A program made the translations under genes and the position numbers. A stretch of DNA of 64,000 bases from Persicobacter psychrovividus (lineage in GTDB: Bacteria; Bacteroidota; Bacteroidia; Cytophagales; Cyclobacteriaceae): positions 1 through 64,000 of the forward strand of contig NZ_AP025296.1 of assembly GCF_036492425.1 (NCBI RefSeq), written 5' to 3'. This document shows, piece after piece, positions 55,512 to 64,000 of the stretch (within the stretch, counting starts at the first letter, position 1; every line of letters begins with the position of its first letter). The notes under the pieces were generated by a model. It searched no databases, was not told the DNA's origin, and saw only the letters and a program-made list of their open reading frames with translations.

Positions 55512-58500
55512 CTATTGCTTGATAATGTTTGCCTGGCCGATTACGGCCTGATCAGTGGAAATGCGGAGCATATACAAGCCTGAAGACAAACCAGATACCG
55601 GTACTTTAATCTGATTATTTCCGGAAATGGCCTGTGTTTGCTGACTCAACAGCAATTGCCCTGTGGTTGAAAAAATGTCGATAGTGGCTGTTGCAGCAGC
55701 CTCAATCCTGAAACTAACATTCACAAAATCCGTCGCTGGGTTCGGCGCTACCCCAAACTGCTGCTCCTCTTCGGTGTTCAGTGGGTTCAGTACATCAACC
55801 ATCACTTCGGTGTGGTAGGGGCGCTTCCACACAGGATCATTGGTGCGGAAAGTAATTTCAGCAGCCAAATAATCATCAACCTCTTTGGTGGCGTCAATCC
55901 TGAAATCAATGGTGCCCTTGGATTCAATATCAATCTCGCCTTCAGGACCACCGGGAAAAATCAGCCAACCGCCTTGCCCTTCGTGCTCGGCACCTACTTT
56001 AATTTGCCATCCGGCACCACCAAGTCCCACATAGTTGGAGTCAAACCAAAGCCCCTGGGAAATGATATAATCTTTTCCATATTCCCTGTTGCTTCTTCGG
56101 TCGAAAGCCTGCGGAAGAGCAATGCTTCGTGGATAAGTAAATTGTACATAGAAGTTTTCATAAGGAAGAATCTCTATTTCCTCCTCCAGCTCAATACCAA
56201 ACCAATGCGGCGTATTCTCTTCGCCATCATAGGTTTTTATGGCTGTTTGTTCATGAACCAGCTGCATGGTTTCAATGGTTGTTCCACGATAAACAGCTAC
56301 TTTGATTTCAACAATTTCCGTTTTCTCAATCTGGCAGAGGGTCCATACTTTTGACAGCCTACTGCCCTCTTCCGGTGCCTGAAATTTGGTGGCCGCCGAG
56401 AAAGGAACACCCTGCCCGAAACCGGTTACCGAAAAGGCATTATTTCCACGGATATTTTCAAAGAAGTGTACCAGGCCCTTATCCGAAGGAATATCGCCTA
56501 CTTCAGCTTCCTCCTCCATTTGTACCGCTCGTGCTGATTGATCCACTTCCGCAAAAAGCGTTGCGAATGGCAGACCTTCGGTGGTTTCTACATTTTCATC
56601 CTGCATCAGGCGAGCAAAAGGAGTCTCCTGACGATAGTATTCCACAGCCGCCTTGTACTGAAGTGGAGATTTCCCTTTTTCATTTGAGAGCGAAATGCTA
56701 TAGGATTTCCGCTCGCCACGCACAATTTCACTGCGGATGATTTCATCATGCCCTCCATAAACCGGCGCACTACCCAAAGCGGCCTTCCATGGAATGCTCA
56801 CCTGTTGCTCACTGCCTACCGCATCGAGCGCTCTCCAGGTGAAGTTCAGATTGGTAGCAAGGTTGATAAATTCATCGCTGACCAAATAATACTGACCGTC
56901 GACACGCTGTGCATATTCCGGAGAAATCTCGACATAAAAGTCGAAGAAATCCCCTGGGGCAATCTGTTTTGGCGTTGTAAAAACATAATCGCTGATCGGG
57001 GTGAAAATGTACAGACTTCCGCCATCGTAAATCTTCTCTCCAAAAACCTGCCGTGCTGAATTACGCTCAAGCCCACCACCTACAATTTCTATGGGAGCTG
57101 TTCCCGTATTGGTGATTCTCACCCGATGGTCAATGCCCTCCTGAATTAAAGGGTCAAGGGATTCATAGAAAATGATGCCAAGATCGACAGTCGATTCCTC
57201 GGGAGTAAATGCGCCCACACCTTCGATATTAACATGGATAGGGTGTTTGAAATCTTCCTCCGTACCCGGCTGATTGGAAAGCGCATGCAATACCCCTTCC
57301 ACCTCATAGGTGCCAATTTCACGGCTGTCTATCAACAGCTCGTAAGTCCCCGTTTCCATGGGCCCAAGCACAAATTTTTGCTGAGGTTTAAAAACGATCG
57401 ACATTTCATCGCTGATGTAATTTTCCATGAACGACAACTGGTAGCCCTGCATTTTATCCTCACTCTGAATACCAATAGAACCGAAAGCATCCAGAAAATA
57501 GATCGTATTGGAGGCATCAAAACCTCTGTCAGGCATCTGATACTGGAATTTGAAATTGCCCGTTGCGTAGAGGATCAGCTGAAAAGACATCGAGTACCCC
57601 ATGCCGAACATATCATTATACAGGTGATACTGAATCGTTACCTGGTCTTCTTCTTCAAGATAATAGACGCCGGCCGTCTTGGGAAATTCATAAAAATTCG
57701 GTGAGGTAGGGTGATATAAAGGAGCGATCATGGTCTGGAATCTGCTTTTATCATAGGGGATATAAGGAATCATTCCGGGATTGTCCCACTCCCTATTTTC
57801 TACCTCGTTGAAAGTCACAAAGCCAAAGGAGGCGATGTTGATCTGCTCGTAATGCTTGCCATAAAACTCAAAAGAAAATGGCAATTGCTTGTTGGCGAAA
57901 GGCTGACCCGTCCAGAAATTCAACTCAGGCATATATTCTGCCTGCGGGTGATCAGCAAGTTCCACCCAATCGTAAGAAGGTCCCCTGCGTCCACAAACTT
58001 CAATCAAATCAAAGCCCCCGCTTTGTTCCCACCAGCATTCCTGCTTTCCGGTTTCAAACTTGTAATCCACTTCGGAAACTTCTGAGCTGCTGCCCGTTTT
58101 AAGGACATTGAACCAACTGTCGGTATCAAAGAAGAAGGTCAGGTCTGAGCGCCCTTCATTTTTCACCGTAAAGGGTTCATAATGCAGGTCTCCTCGGTGA
58201 AGGTCCACGGTGGTTTGGTCATTTTCCCATTGCCAACTGAAAATCGGCACTTCCGTTACTTTGGCCGTCAGGTTGAAATGCAGTGGATCAATACCCGATA
58301 ACGCAACCTGCATGTCGGCACTATAATCGCCCACGTTTTCAGTATCAGCCACAATTTCAAGGTAAGCAGTTTCTTTAGGAGCAACGGTGGCACCGAGAAT
58401 GGATTGATTTTTAAGTACGAAGCCCGGGTTTGAAAATTCTACCCCATCAATCCTGAAAGCAGACGTTCCGGTATTGTTGACTGGAATATACTTGGACTCG

Positions 58501-61500
58501 AGCTGCTGATTTAGCACCGCATCAAAGTGAATATCTTCCACAATGGTTTCGACACCTGGCGTACCTCCAGAAACAATATTCATCTTTACATGAACACCCT
58601 GAGAGGTATTGACAGGGTCGTTGGAAACCACCGCAATATATTGCTCAAACTCGCCTTCAAACCATTGGGAAGGATCGATATCGAAGGTAATTACTTCCTC
58701 TTCACCTGCCAGCAAAGTGCCGTGGGTGGTGTTGAAGTTTTCCGCCAGGTTGACGCCAGGGTTCCGAAATTGCAGGTAATAGCCCAGGGCCGTTTTATCC
58801 AATGCTTCGGTATCCTCAGGATCTATCGTGCCATAGCCCAGTTCTGGAAAATGGTTCCATTTTTTGAAAAGCAAACCATCCTCCTGCTGTGGTTCTTCAA
58901 TAGCCACATAAGCGAACGTTCTCAGGATATAGCCATCGGTACCCTCGGCAGGCCACGAGCTGTCATATACAATATCAATGTCGCCACTGCTGTAAATTAC
59001 ATACTGAAAACTAAAGGCTTTATTGTAGGTTGAGGCATTGGCTGTTTTCACCTGATCGTACTGCACGGTCAGTTTACCCTGTTCCTGCAAGTAAAGCAAC
59101 CGTCCGCCATCATTGAAAGACAGGTTTTCAAAGAGGCCTGAGATGTAGCCTTCGGGCATATAGGTATCCCTGAAGCTTGGTGTAGCATTGAAAGCATGAT
59201 CACTGAAACACAGGATGCCGTACTTGCTCAGATAGATATGTCCATAGTATTCCCCAAAAAACGGGAAGGCAAAACCGATATCAATACGCTTGTTAAGTTG
59301 TGAACTTACTCGGATTTCCTCTGTAATATCCTGTGTTGAAACATGATTGGAAATATCACGAAACTCGGGTGCATCCTCTGCGGGATCATGTGACAGATTG
59401 CTGTTTTTAAAATCCGTTTTATAGGTATAGCCAAACAGGTTGCTGCGTTCATAATCCGGAATATCCTTGTCGGAGTATTTAGCAATAACATATTGCAGGG
59501 CAGCATTGCCATCATTCATGATTTTGAAAGTGTTGCCGATATGTTTCGGATCATTCAGATCCGTGTCAGGCAATACAATTTCCGCAGGGGATAATTTCAA
59601 AACACTTGGTGCGATCCCGCTGCCAGTAAGTACCAGTCGCAGCTTCCGATCTGTGCCCTCCATGCTTGCGATTGCCGTAGCGTTGTATTCTCGCTGTTCG
59701 GTGGGCTTGAAGGTAAAAGCAAATTTGTTCCGGTATCTTGCAGGAAGATCTGAAGGTCCTGTTACCGTGAAGGCATCGTCGGAAATTTCCCATTGAAGGT
59801 CCTTGGCGTCGGCGTAGCCAATATTCGAAATATACAAATCATGAGTGGTTGTTCCCCCTTCAAATATTCGCCCAAAATCTGTTACTTCATCCACTTCAAG
59901 CTGTGGCTGTACATTGATCAGGTTAAAATCTACCAGAAAATTGTGATAGGTTTGGTCTTTTTCATTAGTGAGAAAAGTGTGGGTAAGCTCATGCTCGCCC
60001 GCCTTCACGCTGTCCAGGTGTAACTGAATAGGGATCTGCACCTGTTCGCCGGCCTCCAGAATACCTTCGGTAACCGTTGGCTGTAGTATTTTCTGGGACT
60101 GATATACATAAGGCATCACCATGACATCAAACACACTGCCATAAAATTGCGGTAAATCTGATTCGAGCGCTTCGTTCAGGTCTTGCCAGTTTTTTCCACC
60201 ATCAAAAGACATCATGGAGGTTTTATCGTGCTGAACCCCTGCCCAAGTACCGATAAACATCGGTGAGGCATTGAATTTCCCCGCAGGATGATGCACCACC
60301 ACCCAGAAGTTTTCGCCTTCTTCAAAAATTAATTTGTTGGGTAAATATGCCCGACGAGTCATTGTCAGTGGCGCATCGTAATCTGAGGTCGTCCCACTTG
60401 GATTAAATTCCTGCGCATTGAATGCCGCCACACGCTTGGCGGTTTCCAGCGAGGAACCAAGATATATTTCCACCGATTCCGTGCCATAAAAGTCGGGACG
60501 GCTGCTGGCCCTGAAGGTCACATAATCTATCGTATATTGCCCGCTTTCTGTCGCCGGAACGGTAAAACGCTGCGCCTGACTGTTGGTCAGGTATCTTGAG
60601 CCATCTCCTATGGAAGTATACAACGTTTCATAAGGATCGCCCATTAAATGCAAGTAAGGGTCGGTGGTATTTTTAGGGTCGATAGCACCGATATAGTTCG
60701 GGTCCGAAACATTATTGGCTGCTGCGGAAATCGCAACATTGAGATCACTTCGCTCGAGTAACTGATTGGTCAGTGTCACCGAAACTCCTGCTGCCGATCG
60801 AGCGCGAGGGGCATTAAAACTCGCTGGCACTTCTGCCATTTCAGCGGCTTTTTCAGCCATAGCATTCAATTCCAAAGTTCCCGAAACAAGTTGCCATTTC
60901 AGGGCCCCACCTTCAGAGGCCGAGGCCATATTTTTTACTTTCAGCCATGGGGTCGAGGGGTTAAGAAAATCCGCTGTAATCAAATGATGCCCATCCGCAT
61001 TTGAATCATGAAATTCCACTGTAAGTTCAGGAGACCTTTTAATTTCAGACGCAACAGTTACCGATTCCTCATTGGTATTCCCCCAGCGGTCGATGGCTTT
61101 TATTTTGGCAAAAATCGGTGTGCCGAAAGGAAGGTCGTCAAGCTTTTTCAAATCAAATTGCATCTTTGTTCCTGCCTGTTGATTATTGTTTTTTATGGTG
61201 ACCGTTTCCGCATTTGAAAACTGGGCGTCGGTGGCCCAGGTAAAATGGTATTCTTCGGGATAGATATCCACCACATCGGAAGGTACCGACCATTGGTAGC
61301 TCACCATATCGAAAGAGCTCCCTACGGCAATAAAGTCGGTAATATTTTCAGGGCCATTTCCGTCGTCAATTCGCAAAGCATATTCTGTGTCAATATATCC
61401 GCGTCCAAGCTGCCCAGCATATCCCGAGGCATTGTACTGATAGATATCACGGACAGAAGTCAGGATAATATTTCGGAGACCTTCACTGTCAAGTTTCCCG

Positions 61501-62906
61501 AAATTTTCCGGATGCGAAAGTACCAAAGCGGCAATTCCCGACACATGAGGGCAGGCCATTGAGGTCCCTGCAAAGTAGGCATAACCATCACTTGGCGCCA
61601 GGCTCAAAACCTCGGTAATCCCGTATCCGTCCCCTCCTGGGGCAAACACATCAAAATATTCCCCAAAATTAGAGTAGGATGCTTTGGTGAAATCTGGAGC
61701 CATGGCACCCACAGCCACAACCTCATCATAAGCACCAGGATAAAACCTAAAGTTCACATTGCTATTCCCAGGAGCAAAGAATACCAGGCCTCCCTTCATA
61801 GGACTTCCTTCATAATCTCCAGCTTCCGCAACAAAATACTTGATGGCATCATGAATCACCTCTTCCTTGAAATCTGGGCTGGTGTATCCCCAAGAATTCT
61901 GTGAAATCACGGCACCATTATCCGCGGCATAAATATAGGATTCAGCGATACGCTCGGCCGTAGATCCTCCTGAAAGAATCTGACAAACCATCACTCGGGC
62001 ACCGTCACCATTCCCCGATCCGCCAGCAACACCCGACACACCCACGCCATTGTTGTTTACCGCAGCCACAGTTCCCGCAACGTGCGTGCCGTGCGGGTCT
62101 GGGGTGATTTCAGGACTGTTTTCTCCAAAATTAAATCCGTGGATATCGTCAATATAACCATTGCCGTCTGTATCTTTTCCCACTTCCATTCCTGTGTTAG
62201 ACTCCCCTGAATTGACCCATAAATTGGCCTTCAAATCTTCATGCTCAATGTCAATCCCTTCATCGTGCACCGACACAATCACCCGGGAATCCCCATAAAC
62301 CTGATGGCGTTCCCATGCTTCAAACAAATTAATATCGGCTCCCGCAACCGCCTGATCATGCCATTCTCCGGTATTATGATAATGCCACTGATCAACCAGC
62401 GAGGGGTCATCCATGGGCATCGACTCATTATTTCGGCTGCGCATAGCGTTCAGGTCTGCGGCAATCATTTTACCCTGATCAAACTGCTTCTCATAATTGG
62501 CCTCTGCCCGCTCAATTTCTGCCAACTGCTCAAAATGTGTTATCATGGTTGCGATATCCTGAGTCGGATCTCCGATCACCTCATACCACAAATGCAGTCC
62601 GTGTTTCCTAAGTTTGGCCTCATTGCCTCCTTTGGCTTCAAAAACCCGCTTAACTTGAGTGGCTCCAAACTGCACATTGATCTGATCAAAGGCCGCTACG
62701 CCTGTCTGTATAGCCTCGCCGCTCGTTCTGGCGTTAGAAAAATAGGCTGGCTGATGGCCCTCCTTAAATTTCACACGGACAACACCCCTGCGCATACCGT
62801 CCATAAATTGGGCTTGGCTAAAGGCCCATTGTGTACTGAAAGTGCATATAAGCAACCCTATTACAGACACAAATACCTTATAGTACCTGTATAAAAAATT
62901 TGACAT
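55512..62906 (-). CDS. Giant subtilisin-like (S8) surface protease with T9SS sorting domain
   Basis: A 2464-residue secreted serine protease. Signal peptide ends A-F-S-Q (about 31), followed by a propeptide-like region (about 40-140) and the S8 domain (about 190-515). Catalytic residues by motif: D215 in V-H-D-E-G-I-D, H272 in H-G-T-H-V-A-G-T, oxyanion N381 in P-G-N-S-N and S449 in G-T-S-M-A-C-P-H. FN3-like, ASH/choice-of-anchor (about 1005-1100 and others) and two related beta-domains (about 1180-1385 and 1640-1835, with P-F-F-G-E-Y-Y and S-F-E-F-Y-G-K) follow. T9SS sorting domain at about 2383-2464 (A-P-N-P and S-S-G-L-Y). It should digest extracellular protein at the cell surface. It precedes SusC by 57 bases and follows a 47-residue gene by 42 bases. 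Confidence 0.92.
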   Translation of the reverse strand: MSNFLYRYYKVFVSVIGLLICTFSTQWAFSQAQFMDGMRRGVVRVKFKEGHQPAYFSNARTSGEAIQTGVAAFDQINVQFGATQVKRVFEAKGGNEAKLRKHGLHLWYEVIGDPTQDIATMITHFEQLAEIERAEANYEKQFDQGKMIAADLNAMRSRNNESMPMDDPSLVDQWHYHNTGEWHDQAVAGADINLFEAWERHQVYGDSRVIVSVHDEGIDIEHEDLKANLWVNSGESNTGMEVGKDTDGNGYIDDIHGFNFGENSPEITPDPHGTHVAGTVAAVNNNGVGVSGVAGGSGNGDGARVMVCQILSGGSTAERIAESYIYAADNGAVISQNSWGYTSPDFKEEVIHDAIKYFVAEAGDYEGSPMKGGLVFFAPGNSNVNFRFYPGAYDEVVAVGAMAPDFTKASYSNFGEYFDVFAPGGDGYGITEVLSLAPSDGYAYFAGTSMACPHVSGIAALVLSHPENFGKLDSEGLRNIILTSVRDIYQYNASGYAGQLGRGYIDTEYALRIDDGNGPENITDFIAVGSSFDMVSYQWSVPSDVVDIYPEEYHFTWATDAQFSNAETVTIKNNNQQAGTKMQFDLKKLDDLPFGTPIFAKIKAIDRWGNTNEESVTVASEIKRSPELTVEFHDSNADGHHLITADFLNPSTPWLKVKNMASASEGGALKWQLVSGTLELNAMAEKAAEMAEVPASFNAPRARSAAGVSVTLTNQLLERSDLNVAISAAANNVSDPNYIGAIDPKNTTDPYLHLMGDPYETLYTSIGDGSRYLTNSQAQRFTVPATESGQYTIDYVTFRASSRPDFYGTESVEIYLGSSLETAKRVAAFNAQEFNPSGTTSDYDAPLTMTRRAYLPNKLIFEEGENFWVVVHHPAGKFNASPMFIGTWAGVQHDKTSMMSFDGGKNWQDLNEALESDLPQFYGSVFDVMVMPYVYQSQKILQPTVTEGILEAGEQVQIPIQLHLDSVKAGEHELTHTFLTNEKDQTYHNFLVDFNLINVQPQLEVDEVTDFGRIFEGGTTTHDLYISNIGYADAKDLQWEISDDAFTVTGPSDLPARYRNKFAFTFKPTEQREYNATAIASMEGTDRKLRLVLTGSGIAPSVLKLSPAEIVLPDTDLNDPKHIGNTFKIMNDGNAALQYVIAKYSDKDIPDYERSNLFGYTYKTDFKNSNLSHDPAEDAPEFRDISNHVSTQDITEEIRVSSQLNKRIDIGFAFPFFGEYYGHIYLSKYGILCFSDHAFNATPSFRDTYMPEGYISGLFENLSFNDGGRLLYLQEQGKLTVQYDQVKTANASTYNKAFSFQYVIYSSGDIDIVYDSSWPAEGTDGYILRTFAYVAIEEPQQEDGLLFKKWNHFPELGYGTIDPEDTEALDKTALGYYLQFRNPGVNLAENFNTTHGTLLAGEEEVITFDIDPSQWFEGEFEQYIAVVSNDPVNTSQGVHVKMNIVSGGTPGVETIVEDIHFDAVLNQQLESKYIPVNNTGTSAFRIDGVEFSNPGFVLKNQSILGATVAPKETAYLEIVADTENVGDYSADMQVALSGIDPLHFNLTAKVTEVPIFSWQWENDQTTVDLHRGDLHYEPFTVKNEGRSDLTFFFDTDSWFNVLKTGSSSEVSEVDYKFETGKQECWWEQSGGFDLIEVCGRRGPSYDWVELADHPQAEYMPELNFWTGQPFANKQLPFSFEFYGKHYEQINIASFGFVTFNEVENREWDNPGMIPYIPYDKSRFQTMIAPLYHPTSPNFYEFPKTAGVYYLEEEDQVTIQYHLYNDMFGMGYSMSFQLILYATGNFKFQYQMPDRGFDASNTIYFLDAFGSIGIQSEDKMQGYQLSFMENYISDEMSIVFKPQQKFVLGPMETGTYELLIDSREIGTYEVEGVLHALSNQPGTEEDFKHPIHVNIEGVGAFTPEESTVDLGIIFYESLDPLIQEGIDHRVRITNTGTAPIEIVGGGLERNSARQVFGEKIYDGGSLYIFTPISDYVFTTPKQIAPGDFFDFYVEISPEYAQRVDGQYYLVSDEFINLATNLNFTWRALDAVGSEQQVSIPWKAALGSAPVYGGHDEIIRSEIVRGERKSYSISLSNEKGKSPLQYKAAVEYYRQETPFARLMQDENVETTEGLPFATLFAEVDQSARAVQMEEEAEVGDIPSDKGLVHFFENIRGNNAFSVTGFGQGVPFSAATKFQAPEEGSRLSKVWTLCQIEKTEIVEIKVAVYRGTTIETMQLVHEQTAIKTYDGEENTPHWFGIELEEEIEILPYENFYVQFTYPRSIALPQAFDRRSNREYGKDYIISQGLWFDSNYVGLGGAGWQIKVGAEHEGQGGWLIFPGGPEGEIDIESKGTIDFRIDATKEVDDYLAAEITFRTNDPVWKRPYHTEVMVDVLNPLNTEEEQQFGVAPNPATDFVNVSFRIEAAATATIDIFSTTGQLLLSQQTQAISGNNQIKVPVSGLSSGLYMLRISTDQAVIGQANIIKQ

Positions 62907-62948
62907 TAATAATAAAGGTTAAAATGGATAATGATGATATAATTATTA

Positions 62949-63092
62949 CTATTTTTTGGGAGTGCTCTTATCTAAAGCACGTACCAATTTTTTAAGGGCA
63001 TTATTGAGTACAATTCTTTTTTGAATTTTTTTTCTCAAATGATCTTCAAAATCGGAATCTGTTTTGGTGTTTTCTTTCTTGTCTTTTTTCAT
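62949..63092 (-). CDS. Small lysine-rich protein, 47 residues
   Basis: The frame starts at an ATG (62.. minus strand, base 63092) and ends TAG at 62949-62951. The product begins M-K-K-D-K-K-E-N-T-K and has a predicted helix with alternating basic and hydrophobic residues (H-L-R-K-K-I-Q-K-R-I-V-L-N-N-A-L-K-K-L-V). A ggagg-like ribosome site lies 12 bases upstream. It has no signal peptide. It is 42 bases before the giant protease gene and very likely co-transcribed. Family and function are unknown; the amphipathic basic helix could bind nucleic acid or a membrane. Confidence 0.6.
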   Translation of the reverse strand: MKKDKKENTKTDSDFEDHLRKKIQKRIVLNNALKKLVRALDKSTPKK

Positions 63093-63674
63093 ATATAATT
63101 AACGCCTCCCAAATGCAATTATACATCGATATCTCATTCTCTTCTAATTCTTCACCCTAACGAAAACACTACCTGAATCACAGTGGCTACTACACAGCGA
63201 CACAAACACCACTCAAATAGCGTTAACTCACTTTTTATCAGCGATAATAACACACATTTAGAAACCTTAAAAAATGAACTACAAAGAGTTTATTCTTCTT
63301 AAATTCTACTGAATCAGCCTTAATTAAAGAGGATAATCTGTATCGAAAGCCTATTTAGCATACCAAATTTAATTCTTCATTTCAGCCTGAGAGCAATTGA
63401 TATATAGGTGAAATTGGTGAATGAAAGTAAAAATCGTGTTAAACACACAACCCCCAAAAGGATGAGGCTACGGGTCTTTCATTCCTTACATTGTCTGTAA
63501 ATACTTAATGTATGCTGATGTAATTTTATCAAATATCACAAAACAATATATTTAATAGATGAATGTATCCCAAAGCAAAATTCGCCCTGACTTTATCTGA
63601 TGATTTCTTAGGTTATAAAAAGTTATCATTATCTTTAAGCCTGCAACAACTTTCATTCTTTCAGCAAGCATATC
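63093..63674. other. Divergent intergenic region, 582 bp
   Basis: Separates the protease array (-) from the partial gene at the right edge (+). A CAAATTTA at 63364-63371 is a minus-strand TAnnTTTG match, but its -33 element (CAA at 63394) is 22 bases away and the leader would be about 270 bases. No clear operator was found. Confidence 0.35.
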
Positions 63675-64000
63675 ATGCATAAATTTTATATCCTTACAAG
63701 TATATTAATCATATATACTAACACCAGTATTGCCAGGCAACCTTTAAATATCGACAGCCTGCTGGTCGTGAGCAATACCGCTGAATCCCCATTGGTTCAA
63801 TGTGAATCGATATTGTTACTCGCACACCATTATGCCTTCGATCAAACCGAAAAATCCAAAAAATATAGCCGACGATTGCCCGAACTTATCTCGCGAATTC
63901 AAGAGGCTGCTCACCGCGCAAAACTTCACAGCAAATATGCTGCTTTACTATTTATCAGCAATCAATATGTCGCTGCTACGGAGGAGTACCTGAAGAGCCG
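63675..64000 (+). CDS. Start of a secreted or membrane protein with TPR-like helices (partial)
   Basis: The frame is open from the ATG at 63675 to the window edge (108 codons, no stop). It starts with a hydrophobic signal or anchor (F-Y-I-L-T-S-I-L-I-I-Y) followed by helices with N-I-D-S-L-L and A-K-L-H-S-K-Y-A-A-L-L-F. This looks like the sensory N-terminus of Bacteroidota TPR-containing regulators or histidine kinases, but the effector domain lies outside the window, so the role is open. Confidence 0.6.
   Translation, partial: MHKFYILTSILIIYTNTSIARQPLNIDSLLVVSNTAESPLVQCESILLLAHHYAFDQTEKSKKYSRRLPELISRIQEAAHRAKLHSKYAALLFISNQYVAATEEYLKS

Overview
The window reads as chromosome of a marine- or soil-type Bacteroidota, most likely Cytophagales. 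That placement is inferred, not proven. It rests on three SusC/SusD pairs, many C-terminal type IX secretion (T9SS) sorting domains of the form Y/H-P-N-P...G-x-Y, lipoprotein signals, a start-site architecture with little Shine-Dalgarno, and one near-perfect Bacteroidota promoter (TTTG-N19-TAnnTTTG) at 36530-36560. No rRNA, tRNA or CRISPR array was seen.

Layout. 1-665 is the 3' part of an IS3-family transposase followed by a large palindromic element. 877-2720 holds a small membrane-anchored protein and a class-C-beta-lactamase-like serine hydrolase. 3006-31150 is a plant-type polysaccharide utilisation region. It contains a GH28 lipoprotein (+) and a minus-strand unit of surface lipoprotein, SusC, SusD, GH3 and GH43-like genes (13915 down to 4923). 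It also contains a free-standing FN3-repeat T9SS protein, a minus-strand unit of GH9, FISUMP-domain protein, GH28 and multidomain GH9 (27662 down to 18191), a GPH-family sugar symporter, and a divergent GH130 mannosylglucose phosphorylase. A third GH9 with duplicated CBM-like modules follows at 31544-36064. Together these could cut a beta-glucan or glucomannan outside the cell (GH9), import oligosaccharides (SusCD), trim them (GH3, GH43), move products across the inner membrane (GPH symporter) and phosphorolyse mannosyl-glucose in the cytosol (GH130). The exact substrate is inferred.

36600-40201 is a TonB-dependent siderophore-type receptor followed by a PepSY-TM membrane protein, probably an iron-uptake pair. 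40271-45109 is an orphan SusC/SusD pair with no enzyme gene. 45847-46422 is a small outer-membrane beta-barrel protein.

46604-63092 is a 16.5 kb minus-strand operon-like array: a 47-residue lysine-rich protein, a 2464-residue T9SS subtilase, SusC, SusD and a 1370-residue GLUG-repeat T9SS protein. The combination suggests a protein or peptide utilisation locus (compare RagAB) rather than a glycan locus, and it is the most unusual arrangement in the window. The right edge holds the start of a signal-peptide protein with TPR-like helices that runs off the end.

No complete transcriptional regulator (HTCS, SusR, ECF sigma/anti-sigma) is visible in the window. All three SusC genes have a hairpin 26-65 nt upstream of their start codon.
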